This document shows, piece by piece, positions 16,643 through 24,264 of a DNA stretch of 64,000 bases. Position 1 is the first letter of the stretch, and every line of letters begins with the position of its first letter. The notes beneath the pieces were generated by a model that searched no databases, was not told the origin of the DNA, and saw only the letters and a list, made by a program, of their open reading frames with translations. Made by a program: the position numbers and the translations under genes. Origin of the DNA: Candidatus Rhodoferax randersensis (GTDB taxonomy: Bacteria; Pseudomonadota; Gammaproteobacteria; Burkholderiales; Burkholderiaceae_C); assembly GCA_016718155.1 (NCBI GenBank), contig JADKEH010000010.1:62001-126000 (forward strand), in the 5' to 3' direction.

Positions 16643-18001
16643 CTAGTTGGTGCATGCGGGCACACCGGTCAGGGCAACACCGTTGACCGTCATGGTCGCC
16701 TGCAGCGCGCTACCCGGCACCAGCGTCGCTACCGCCGTCGATCCACCCGCACCACTGAACGTAAAGGCGCCACTGGCGAAATCGCCCGACTTGTTCGTCA
16801 TCACGGGAGTGGTGGTTGACATGTCGTAGTACGCCCCGTTTGAGCGATAACCGCGTCCACTGATGCTCATCTGGGAGCCCCCGCCAGCCACGTCAAAAGT
16901 GGTCAAGGTATAGCCGGTTTGACGGTAGTTCTTGCCGGTCAGGCTGTCGCCGATCTGAAACTCGTCAATCTGGATCCGGTCCGGATTGGCCGAGGTCGAG
17001 TCTCCACCGGGCACACCCGGCGTGTAGACGTAGTTGTTGAAGCTAAAAGTCTGAGACGTCAGCGTGGCACCGCCGGCACTCTTGGTGATAAAGGACAGGC
17101 CGGCCGGGCTGTTGGAGACAAGCTTGGTGGTGATCGGCCCGCTCGCGGTGGGTGTGCCGGTTTTGACATACGACAGGCTGCCATTGACCACTTGCTTCTC
17201 GCCCGTGTCAGTGTCGGTCTGACAGTAGTTGTCAAATTGATTGGTTGCCGTGGTGATCCCATTGACGTGGGAGTAGACCGGATGGCTCATGCGGCCCCCA
17301 CAATCGCCGAGCTTGTCCGCTGGCGCAGTGCCGGTGGCGCGCACCGGGCCGCTGTCGGCTGACTTCACGATTGCCCTATTGACGCGTCTCATCTCGAGCG
17401 ACCGGGCGATGTAGGACGGCTCCGGGGCTTTGGCCAACGTGGCTCGACTCGGCGACCCCAGCTTGCCCGTTTTGCTACAGACCGACATGAAAGCACCCAC
17501 CTCTGCCAATCCAGTGCCGACACTGGTCGCATCGATGGCGGCCGGTGTTCCGGTGCACAAGGCTGGCAACACCAGGCAGCTAAAGTCACTCAGGCTGCCC
17601 AACTGGACCACGCGCGGTGCGTTGGAGGTCACGCCCACCAAGCCCAAGACGGTATTGTCCGTGAGCGCCAGGATCAAGTCCGTAGACGGGTAGTAGCGGT
17701 AGGTGTAGATTTCAAACGTCTGGTTCGCTCCCTTGGTTGGAAACAGCGTTGGGAACGTTGCTTCCGCCCACGTGAAGAACTCGGTCGCGGTCGGGTTGCG
17801 GGCTGCGGCCGCAGCGCTAGCGCTCCGCGCCGATTTTGATGGCCCGATGCGTTCAAACTGTGTACCGGTACTCTGCGGCAAGGCCTGCGCCCGGCCAAAC
17901 ACCGAGCCATCAATCTGCGTCGACGTCTCGTTCGCACCGCACCCCAGCAATGCAACCGTCAAAGCGCTCAGCACCAAGGGTAGTTTGTCAAACCGTGTCA
18001 T
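16643..18001 (-). CDS. Secreted lipoprotein of unknown function
   Basis: A 452-residue protein with a lipoprotein signal peptide (LPLVLSALTVALLGC, lipobox LLGC at residue 21). Residues about 73-125 carry a small domain common in betaproteobacterial exported proteins (TEFFTWAEATFPTLFP, then IYTYRYYPSTDLILALTDNT). The rest is Ser/Thr/Gly-rich, probably beta structure, with several cysteines. The ribosome binding site AGGAG lies seven bases from the ATG. It is the first gene of the operon with the ABC exporter, separated from the permease by 52 bases. It may be a periplasmic partner or substrate of that system. No enzymatic motif was recognised. Confidence 0.75.
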   Translation of the reverse strand: MTRFDKLPLVLSALTVALLGCGANETSTQIDGSVFGRAQALPQSTGTQFERIGPSKSARSASAAAAARNPTATEFFTWAEATFPTLFPTKGANQTFEIYTYRYYPSTDLILALTDNTVLGLVGVTSNAPRVVQLGSLSDFSCLVLPALCTGTPAAIDATSVGTGLAEVGAFMSVCSKTGKLGSPSRATLAKAPEPSYIARSLEMRRVNRAIVKSADSGPVRATGTAPADKLGDCGGRMSHPVYSHVNGITTATNQFDNYCQTDTDTGEKQVVNGSLSYVKTGTPTASGPITTKLVSNSPAGLSFITKSAGGATLTSQTFSFNNYVYTPGVPGGDSTSANPDRIQIDEFQIGDSLTGKNYRQTGYTLTTFDVAGGGSQMSISGRGYRSNGAYYDMSTTTPVMTNKSGDFASGAFTFSGAGGSTAVATLVPGSALQATMTVNGVALTGVPACTN

Positions 18002-18343
18002 ATCAAGGCTCCTATGAGATCAAAGTTAAATACGCCCGAGGCCGTCATGCAAGCGACTCTGTTACAACGGCTTTCACATTAATGTTAGGCAATGCCGTCC
18101 GGGAGAAATTGACATAACGCAAGGTGGGCGCAGGGTAGTCAATCACGACTAATCCGCACCTCAGACCTTGAAATCTGCCAGTCGAAAGAATGAACCTCAA
18201 TGCGGCAAAACCATGCACAGACGGACCGCACTCAGTCGGCCGGGTGGTTGACAGCGTCCCGCAGTAAACTTTGGTTCGCGGCATGTGACACGCTGGGGTG
18301 GTCGTCCGCATTACCCGGACCGGGGCTAAAACAGGCAAAAATC
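18002..18343. other. Intergenic region between divergent operons
   Basis: About 340 bases with no convincing coding capacity. It must hold the promoters of the leftward lipoprotein/exporter operon and of the rightward radical SAM cassette. TTGACA-like hexamers occur on the + strand (near 18111 and 18248) but without a good -10 element. I saw no clear operator or RNA structure. Confidence 0.5.
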
Positions 18344-18802
18344 ATGACACCAACCGAGTTCGCCCTCTTCAAGTACCAGCACGCTGACCGGGCCGATGTG
18401 AGCCCGGGGCGGCTGCGCTTCATCTATGTCAGTCTGGCCGTGGCGGTGGTGGCCGGCTTGGTCACCTTTGGTATCGGCGCGGTGCTGCTGCTGGTGCCCG
18501 CGCTGGCTTACCTGATGGCGGGCAAGTTTCTCAAGCTGGGGCCGCGTTACCTGCTGTGCGGCAAATCCATCGTGTACTACGCCAACGTCAAGCGCGTGGT
18601 GCAGTCCACTGCCAAGGGGTCCCTGCAATTGCAGTCGACCAACGGCCAGATGTTTGTGCTGGAGCGCGACAAGTTCCCAACCGGCGCGCGCAAGGCGGAC
18701 AAGATCGCCAAAAACAAGGCCGCCAAGTTCGACAAGGTATCGGCCAAGATCATCGAAAAAGTGCGCAAGGCCAATGGCGACGCCGATGTCAGTGGCGCCT
18801 GA
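18344..18802 (+). CDS. Small membrane protein, first gene of a radical SAM cassette
   Basis: A 152-residue protein with two adjacent hydrophobic segments (about residues 26-44 and 48-64). A basic, soluble C-terminal half follows, containing LQLQSTNGQMFVLERDKFP and a Lys/Ala-rich helix. I recognise no family. The ATG at 18344 was chosen because the upstream extension to 18200 is Trp/Ser-rich and looks non-coding. The gene ends 3 bases before the radical SAM gene, so the two are almost certainly co-translated. Possible roles are membrane anchoring or export of the modified product; both are inference. Confidence 0.68.
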   Translation: MTPTEFALFKYQHADRADVSPGRLRFIYVSLAVAVVAGLVTFGIGAVLLLVPALAYLMAGKFLKLGPRYLLCGKSIVYYANVKRVVQSTAKGSLQLQSTNGQMFVLERDKFPTGARKADKIAKNKAAKFDKVSAKIIEKVRKANGDADVSGA

Positions 18803-18805
18803 GCC

Positions 18806-20650
18806 ATGAACGCGCCAACGCCTGCCGAACCAGCAACGTTTGCGCGTTCGATCCACCTGCTGTACGTGCCCACGCTGTGCTGCAACCTCAGTTGCAGCTA
18901 CTGCTACCTGGGCAAGCAAACCACCGAAGCGGCACTCAAGCTCGACGCCCAGCGCGCCGTGCACACCCTGCGCCACACACTCGATGCCCTGCGGCAAGCG
19001 GGTGTGCTGGCCTTCAATGTGTCCTTGCATGGCGGCGAGGTCACCACCCTGCCCGCGCCGGTGCTCGACGAGTTGTTCGGGATGATTCGCGGCCACTACC
19101 TAACGCACTTTGACGAACTCAATGCGCTCGGCCACAAGAAGTCGGCGCCGCACATCAAGACCAATCTGTTCAAGTTCGCGCCCTTCTATGAGCTGTTTGA
19201 CCGGCACAAAGTGTCGATCAGCGCCAGCATCGACCTGCCACTGAAGCTGCACGCGCGCCACCGCACCACCCGTGGCGGCACCGACTGGCTGCCCCGCACG
19301 CTAGAGAACATCCGCCTGCTGGCGCGTTACCCGCACGCCAAGAAGATCTCGGCCACCCTGAGCGCCGAGCACTTGAGCGATGTGCAGGCGCTGGTGGACG
19401 ACATCTGGTTCATCCACCGCGAACTGGGTTTCGACATGAACCAGTTCAACCTGATGTTTGCGTTTGGCTCGGAGCTCAACCGCGCCGCCAAGGGCGAGGG
19501 CGCGTTGGCACCCGCCACACCGGCGCAGCAACAGGCGCTGTACCAGGCGCTCACGACTGCCTTCACCGGCACCGAGCTGGAAGAAGGCCTGCGCCGCAAC
19601 TGGTTTGACGAGTTCAAGCCGTCTTACTGCACCAATGCCTTCAATTGTGGCGAGCGCTTTTACCTGCTGCAGAGCGACGGCTCGGTTTACTCCTGCGTGC
19701 GTGGCCAGGGCATCGAGGCGTTTCGCTACGGCAATGTGTTTGAGGACCCGATCCTCGATATTCTGGACAACGGCGCACGCAAGATCCGGCTGATCCACCA
19801 ACAACACGGCTTTGACGGCGCCTGCCAGCGCTGCAGCCACCTCTCCACCTGCCACACCGGTTGCCCGGTGGTGAAGTACCAGAACCAGAACGGCCGCTCC
19901 TACACCTGCGACCTGCAGAAAACCATCTACGCTGACAACCCGCGCTCGTTCCCGGCCGACCGCCCCGCCGAGCAGCGCGACTACGCCGCGCGGTACGCCC
20001 ACGCCATGCACCCCAGTCTGGCCTTTGTCGGCACCCCGGAGCCCGACACCATCAAGCGATTGATGTTGCCGGGCGACTTGGGCGAAGACAAGAACACCCT
20101 GCAAGCCATGATCGACGCCGATGCCACGCTGCAAAGCCTGTTCAGCGACCGCGCCTTCATTCTGGAACTGGCGGACGAACAGCTGCCCCTGAGCTCACAG
20201 TTGTTCAAGCAGCGTCGCACCCAGCACACGCTGGTGCCGGGCGACCCGGTGATGCTGCATTTGCGCCGCGACGTGCTGCAGGCCCACTGCACCGAGCCGA
20301 TCCGCAACACGCTCTACCTGCAACTGCTGCGCGACACACCAGTGGTTTACGGCGACGAGCAGCGTACCAAGCAAGAGCACATCTTTACCTACCAGCTCTA
20401 CGCCAACTGCCTGCAGCCGAGTCTGCGCTACGGTGCGGACTACCTGCAGGTGGACCTGTCGGACCTGCTGGCCCTGCACCACCGGCACTTCCAGCGCGGT
20501 GTGCCCAACAACCTGTTTGTCACCACCTCTTCCTGCGCGAGTACCATTACCAGAAGCAGAAGAACAACGCCTTCTACCATGTGCAAACGGCCAACCTGCC
20601 GTTTCAGAACTTCGAGTTTCACTACTTGCCATGAAGAGGTTTTGCCGTGA
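18806..20650 (+). CDS. Radical SAM/SPASM enzyme, probable peptide or protein maturase, with a 3' frameshift
   Basis: The radical SAM cluster motif C-x3-C-x2-C is at residues 26, 30 and 33 (CNLSCSYCYLGK), followed by SLHGGEVTTLP. A SPASM-like cysteine set starts near residue 275 (CTNAFNCGERFYL, then GSVYSCVRG) and ends CQRCSHLSTCHTGCPV. Such enzymes bind auxiliary 4Fe-4S clusters and typically modify peptides. A further 210 or so residues form an extra C-terminal domain I do not recognise. The last 40 residues of this frame (Ser/Thr/Arg/Cys-rich) look wrong. A one-base shift between 20521 and 20527 opens a frame reading LFLREYHYQKQKNN and ending FQNFEFHYLP at a TGA at 20632-20634, which looks like the true C-terminus. 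It is the middle gene of a three-gene cassette. HxsB-like maturases are the nearest family I can suggest, without certainty. Confidence 0.8.
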   Translation: MNAPTPAEPATFARSIHLLYVPTLCCNLSCSYCYLGKQTTEAALKLDAQRAVHTLRHTLDALRQAGVLAFNVSLHGGEVTTLPAPVLDELFGMIRGHYLTHFDELNALGHKKSAPHIKTNLFKFAPFYELFDRHKVSISASIDLPLKLHARHRTTRGGTDWLPRTLENIRLLARYPHAKKISATLSAEHLSDVQALVDDIWFIHRELGFDMNQFNLMFAFGSELNRAAKGEGALAPATPAQQQALYQALTTAFTGTELEEGLRRNWFDEFKPSYCTNAFNCGERFYLLQSDGSVYSCVRGQGIEAFRYGNVFEDPILDILDNGARKIRLIHQQHGFDGACQRCSHLSTCHTGCPVVKYQNQNGRSYTCDLQKTIYADNPRSFPADRPAEQRDYAARYAHAMHPSLAFVGTPEPDTIKRLMLPGDLGEDKNTLQAMIDADATLQSLFSDRAFILELADEQLPLSSQLFKQRRTQHTLVPGDPVMLHLRRDVLQAHCTEPIRNTLYLQLLRDTPVVYGDEQRTKQEHIFTYQLYANCLQPSLRYGADYLQVDLSDLLALHHRHFQRGVPNNLFVTTSSCASTITRSRRTTPSTMCKRPTCRFRTSSFTTCHEEVLP

Positions 20651-21072
20651 AAACACCTGACCTGCAGCGCACCGCCTACACCGTGGAATGTTTTCTCAAC
20701 GCCCTGCGGCTTGAAGACGGCCCGGAGCGCACCAAGATCGAAGAAACGCTGGTGCGCTGGCTAGCCGACCCGACCCGGCTGAAGGAAGACCACCTGCTCT
20801 ACAGCCAGGGCAACATCGCCTGCTACAGCCAGGGCAAACCGGTGCACAACTTCGCCGTGCCGCAGGCCAAGCAGGCCCAAACCATCTGGAGCAACGACGC
20901 CAAGTTATCGACCATCGATGGCGCCGCCTTCAGCCGAAGCGGCCAACTGGTGATGCTCGGCACCGCCGGACTGCTGCTGGCCATGCCCGGTCTGGTCGCC
21001 GCCAAGGAGGCGAAGGACCAGCAACGCAGCAGTAATAACAACAACAACAACAACAATAACAACAACGGGTAG
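20647..21072 (+). CDS. Small protein with one membrane segment and a C-terminal poly-asparagine tail
   Basis: A 141-residue protein starting at GTG (20647) behind a GAAGAGG ribosome binding site. The N-terminal 95 residues are soluble (MKTPDLQRTAYTVECFLNAL ...). One hydrophobic helix follows (about residues 100-119, QLVMLGTAGLLLAMPGLVAA), then the charged AKEAKDQQRSS, then 11 consecutive Asn and a final Gly. The gene directly follows a radical SAM/SPASM enzyme, the layout expected for a modified precursor: leader, membrane or cleavage segment, and a low-complexity core. I know no family with this tail. The substrate role is inference from context. It is transcribed toward the convergent gene at 21140. 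Confidence 0.65.
   Translation: MKTPDLQRTAYTVECFLNALRLEDGPERTKIEETLVRWLADPTRLKEDHLLYSQGNIACYSQGKPVHNFAVPQAKQAQTIWSNDAKLSTIDGAAFSRSGQLVMLGTAGLLLAMPGLVAAKEAKDQQRSSNNNNNNNNNNNG
21034..21066 (+). repeat. Trinucleotide (AAC/AAT) microsatellite encoding 11 Asn
   Basis: Eleven asparagine codons in a row, nine AAC and two AAT (the first and the eighth). The tract is a strong local departure from the surrounding high-GC codon use. It could vary in length by replication slippage in whole codons without breaking the frame. Confidence 0.9.
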
Positions 21073-21139
21073 CCGCGCCATGGCCACGCGGCGCCGGGTC
21101 TGCGCCGGCTGAGGTCCGGCGCTTAGGGCCCCCCGCCGC

Positions 21140-22096
21140 CTAATTGCGCTGCTGCTGCTCCTCGCGTCGCCGATTCTGTTCGCGCAGTTCCACGCATTGA
21201 GCGTGCTTGGCAAACCTGGGCGTACCGCACTGCTCGTTCATGCACGCGGGTTTGCCAAAGAAGGACTTGCCCTCGCAGGCTTGGGCAGGGCTGCTTGGGC
21301 CCGCCGGCGCGGGTGGCGGCTCGGCAGCGACGGGCGCAGGCGGGGCCACGGGTACCGGTGCGGGCGCTGGCGCAGCAGGACGAGGCGCCGCCGGGCCCTG
21401 CGCCGGTTTTGGTGCAGGTTTGGGCCGCGGTTTGGCTGTGGGGCCGGGGGCCACGGGTGTCGGCTGCACAGGTGGCGCGACGACCGGTTCTGGCGCTGGC
21501 GTGGGGATAGGGGCTGGCGCGGCCACCGGTTCTGGCGCCGGGGCGGCAAGCGGTGGCTGGGCCGGAGCAGGCACGGGGTCTGCAGCAGGGGGTGGCGCCA
21601 TTTGCGGTGCTGGCGTGGGCGCAACAGCGGGCTGCGCTGGCTCGACGGCAGCTGGCCGAGCCCGCTCTGCCGTCGGCTCGCGCCCCAGCAACCAGTAGGC
21701 CGCTGCGGCCCCGAATACAACCAACAGCACCAGGCCGCCAATGATCAAGCCTGCCTTGCCCGAACGTTTGGGGGTGTCAGGCACCGCCGTCTCGCCCGGC
21801 TCCTCGGACTGATGGGGACTTGAACTGGGGCCGGGTCGGTCCGCCAAGGCTTCCAGCAGGGGGTCAACTTGGGTTGGCACCGTGTCGGGGGCGTGACGTG
21901 CTGCTGGCCTGGCGACCGGTCGAATAACCGTGGCGTCCGATTCCGGATCCACCGAGTCGGGCACCATGATGGTGGGCTGGAAGTCCGAGGTCGACTCCCC
22001 CGCTGCGGGCGACCACGCCAGGTAGGCGCCGCACTTCTTGCAGAACTTGATCCCTTGCGCGTTCTCTTTGCCGCAGGCGGGGCACTTCATGCTCAT
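21140..22096 (-). CDS. Zinc-ribbon, single-pass membrane protein with Pro/Ala-rich periplasmic stalk
   Basis: A 318-residue protein. The N-terminus is a zinc ribbon (CPACGKENAQGIKFCKKCG, residues 5-23). An acidic and polar linker is followed by one transmembrane helix (about 115-137, GLIIGGLVLLVVFGAAAAYW). Then comes about 140 residues almost entirely of Pro, Ala, Val and Lys. The short Cys-containing C-terminal region has CEGKSFFGKPACMNEQCG and a charged, Gln-rich end. The start is supported by GGAGGAG six bases upstream. It is the last gene of a leftward group with phaM and the FIST gene. Function unknown; the stalk suggests a protein that spans part of the periplasm. Confidence 0.78.
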   Translation of the reverse strand: MSMKCPACGKENAQGIKFCKKCGAYLAWSPAAGESTSDFQPTIMVPDSVDPESDATVIRPVARPAARHAPDTVPTQVDPLLEALADRPGPSSSPHQSEEPGETAVPDTPKRSGKAGLIIGGLVLLVVFGAAAAYWLLGREPTAERARPAAVEPAQPAVAPTPAPQMAPPPAADPVPAPAQPPLAAPAPEPVAAPAPIPTPAPEPVVAPPVQPTPVAPGPTAKPRPKPAPKPAQGPAAPRPAAPAPAPVPVAPPAPVAAEPPPAPAGPSSPAQACEGKSFFGKPACMNEQCGTPRFAKHAQCVELREQNRRREEQQQRN

Positions 22097-22124
22097 GACA
22101 ACTCCTCCAAAATTCTGCGTGAAA

Positions 22125-23429
22125 TCATGCTGGACCGGTGAACACCGTCAGCACACCGGTGTAGCCGTACAAATGGTCGCGGGCGATCTCGCCGCCGGCA
22201 AAGAAACCCACCAAGGGTACATCGCCCAACGCCCGGCGCACAATTTGTAGCTCGGCACTGGGGCCCCCAAAGTGTGGCCCGCCACGGCCGCTGCAACTGA
22301 TATAGACGGCGCCGGCGATGCCGCGCCCGGGATGGGGCGCTGCCTGTGCCTCGGGGGCTGCCAGGGCCAAGGCCGTCTCCATGGGCAGTTCCTCGGGTTC
22401 GAGTTCTTCGCGGATCTCGGCGCAGATGCGTACCAGATCGGCGCGCGCGGCTTGCACGTTGCGCTGGCAAAACGCCAGTTGCATGCCTTCATGCACCTGG
22501 TCTGCCACCGCCACCGCACCACGCGCCGGGTCCAAGCCGATGATATGGCGCACGATCACATCCGCGCCAAAGCTGCCAGAGCGTTCAATCACGCTGCCAC
22601 GTGCGCCAACCAGGCCGCCTTGCTGGGCCTGGCCGGCCAACACGTCGGGCACCGACAACAGGCCCACCAAGGTCGCGCGCACCGCCTGCAGCGCCTGCTG
22701 CGGGCGCTCCAGTGATACCGACAGATCATCCAGCAACACCTGCAAGGCGGGCGCCCCGTCCAGGGCCAGTACCACGTTGCCCTCGGCCGCGCTGACGCGG
22801 CGCGACGCCGACACCGGCAGGCAGCCCTGCGTCACGCGCGACACCAAACCCACCGCTTCGGAAAACGCCACGCCGCTCAGGCCGCCACTAAAAACCCCTC
22901 CCGCCGCGCCATGGCCCTTGATGTAGCCATCGGCACCGGCGGCAAACTGCACGCTGGCGGCTCGACTCGACGAGACGCCGCCAAACAGGTAGCCCGAGTC
23001 GGTGCGGCGCGCCATGTCCTGCACCAGTTCAGCCACCTCCGGCGTGCCCGCATCAACATGCACCAGCGCGGTATGCGCCGCAAAGCCCAGGCCCAATGGC
23101 GCCACGCCCGAGAACACGCGGTACTGGTCACTGGGCACGTCACACAACATGACCGCCATGGCCGGCTCATCAAAATACTCAACGTTGTTTGACGCAATGC
23201 CAACACCCACCGTACCGACCCAGTCGGTCACGCCGGGCAACTCGGCGCTGAGGTGGTCCAAAATGTCGCGTGCAGCCGCGACAAAGTGGTCGGTGATATA
23301 CAGCAGCGCCAGCGTCGGCGCGCTGGCGTAGGCGCGCTGCGCCATGTGGGCCCGCAATTGGGCCAGTACCAGGGCCGCCGCCATCTGCCAGCGCGGATCG
23401 GTGGCGTGGCCGTAGGGAAACAACTTCAT
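22125..23429 (-). CDS. FIST N/FIST C domain sensor protein
   Basis: A 434-residue protein with the FIST_N domain in the first 220 or so residues (ALLYITDHF, WVGTVGVGIASNNVEYFDEP, GYLFGGVSSSRA) and FIST_C in the second half. The latter ends GAVYISCSGRGGPHFGGPSA and VPLVGFFAGGEI, the conserved end of the domain. FIST proteins are thought to bind small ligands such as amino acids and pass signals to partners. Here the protein has no attached signalling domain. It follows phaM by 21 bases and precedes the zinc-ribbon gene by 28, so the three are probably one operon. A link to polymer-granule control is inference. Confidence 0.85.
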   Translation of the reverse strand: MKLFPYGHATDPRWQMAAALVLAQLRAHMAQRAYASAPTLALLYITDHFVAAARDILDHLSAELPGVTDWVGTVGVGIASNNVEYFDEPAMAVMLCDVPSDQYRVFSGVAPLGLGFAAHTALVHVDAGTPEVAELVQDMARRTDSGYLFGGVSSSRAASVQFAAGADGYIKGHGAAGGVFSGGLSGVAFSEAVGLVSRVTQGCLPVSASRRVSAAEGNVVLALDGAPALQVLLDDLSVSLERPQQALQAVRATLVGLLSVPDVLAGQAQQGGLVGARGSVIERSGSFGADVIVRHIIGLDPARGAVAVADQVHEGMQLAFCQRNVQAARADLVRICAEIREELEPEELPMETALALAAPEAQAAPHPGRGIAGAVYISCSGRGGPHFGGPSAELQIVRRALGDVPLVGFFAGGEIARDHLYGYTGVLTVFTGPA

Positions 23430-23450
23430 GGCCCGCGCCCAGGCGTGACC

Positions 23451-24137
23451 TCAACCCCGACTGGTCTTTTTGGCGCTCTTGCGCGCGGGCGTCTTGGCGC
23501 CCGTAGCGCGCCGTTTGGCGGCCGCCTTGACGGCCTCGCGCGCCAAACCGGTAGCCATGTTCTTGGTGGCGTCCACCGCCGTGTTGGTGGCTGCCTCTTT
23601 CATGGCGCCTGCGGCAATTTGCTGGAACTGCTGCGTCAGCGCGCCCCACAGTTGCAGCGGATCGACCAGCGCGCTGACAGAACCGGCCGACTTCTTCGTA
23701 GCGGCACCCTTGCCGACCGACTTGGCCATCGCACCGGCACCGGACGCGACGCTGGAGATGGTCTTGGCGGTAGAAGCGGCCGTGTCGGTGACGCGCTGCA
23801 CGCCACTGGCCACCGAGTCAGCCGCCTTGAGCTTGAGCGCGTTGGCCACATCGCCCATGTTGAAGTTCATGCCCTTGAGCGTGGCCAGCGTCATCTTCTG
23901 CACCTCCAGCGCCTGGATGGTGGCGCCCAGCGCCTTGGAGTTTTGCTCCAGCCAGAAGTGCACCGCCTTGAGTTCGTCGATGCGCTTCTCCAGTTCCTCG
24001 ACGTTGAGCGTGGGCGCCACCCAGTTGGCCAGGTTGGGCATTTGCGGAATGCTGTTGGAGGCGCCCTTGGCCAGGTTCTGAAGAAAGTCAAAGCCGGGGA
24101 CAAATTTGCCGAAACCGGCGTTCTGTGCATCACTCAT
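23451..24137 (-). CDS. phaM: PhaM-like polyhydroxyalkanoate granule-associated protein
   Basis: A 228-residue protein beginning MSDAQNAGFGKFVPGFDFLQ, the usual start of PhaM proteins. PhaM activates PHA synthase and tethers granules to the nucleoid. The middle is helical (VEELEKRIDELKAVHFWLEQ, NSKALGATIQALEVQKM). The C-terminus is a histone-like Ala/Lys-rich tail (KAAAKRRATGAKTPARKSAKK), the DNA-binding part in known PhaM. The start at 24137 was chosen since the upstream extension to 24251 has no family match. It probably heads the operon with the FIST and zinc-ribbon genes. Confidence 0.83.
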   Translation of the reverse strand: MSDAQNAGFGKFVPGFDFLQNLAKGASNSIPQMPNLANWVAPTLNVEELEKRIDELKAVHFWLEQNSKALGATIQALEVQKMTLATLKGMNFNMGDVANALKLKAADSVASGVQRVTDTAASTAKTISSVASGAGAMAKSVGKGAATKKSAGSVSALVDPLQLWGALTQQFQQIAAGAMKEAATNTAVDATKNMATGLAREAVKAAAKRRATGAKTPARKSAKKTSRG

Positions 24138-24264
24138 GGTCGCTCCAAATAGGGGTTGCCAACATTGAACTGCTGACAGCTTACCCCAATGTGGCGCGGC
24201 TGGCGACTGGTTGGCGGAATGCACCATCGCAAAGCCAACTCGATCCGTCATCCCGAGTCACAGC

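Noticed and set aside
18806..20650. Assignment of the radical SAM gene as HxsB of the His-Xaa-Ser system
   Set aside because: No HxsC, HxsD or His-Xaa-Ser repeat peptide is nearby, and the small partner ends in Asn rather than H-x-S repeats. The name was kept only as a nearest suggestion.
20823..21065. Minus strand frame beginning with a poly-leucine run opposite the Asn tract
   Set aside because: It results from reading GTT/TTG repeats on the other strand. The + strand gene has a ribosome binding site, operon context and a plausible protein, and the poly-Leu frame does not.
21102..21122. Hairpin GCGCCGG/CCGGCGC after the poly-Asn gene as a terminator
   Set aside because: The stem is only 7 bases and no U tract follows on either strand. 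It may still contribute, but the evidence is too weak to list.
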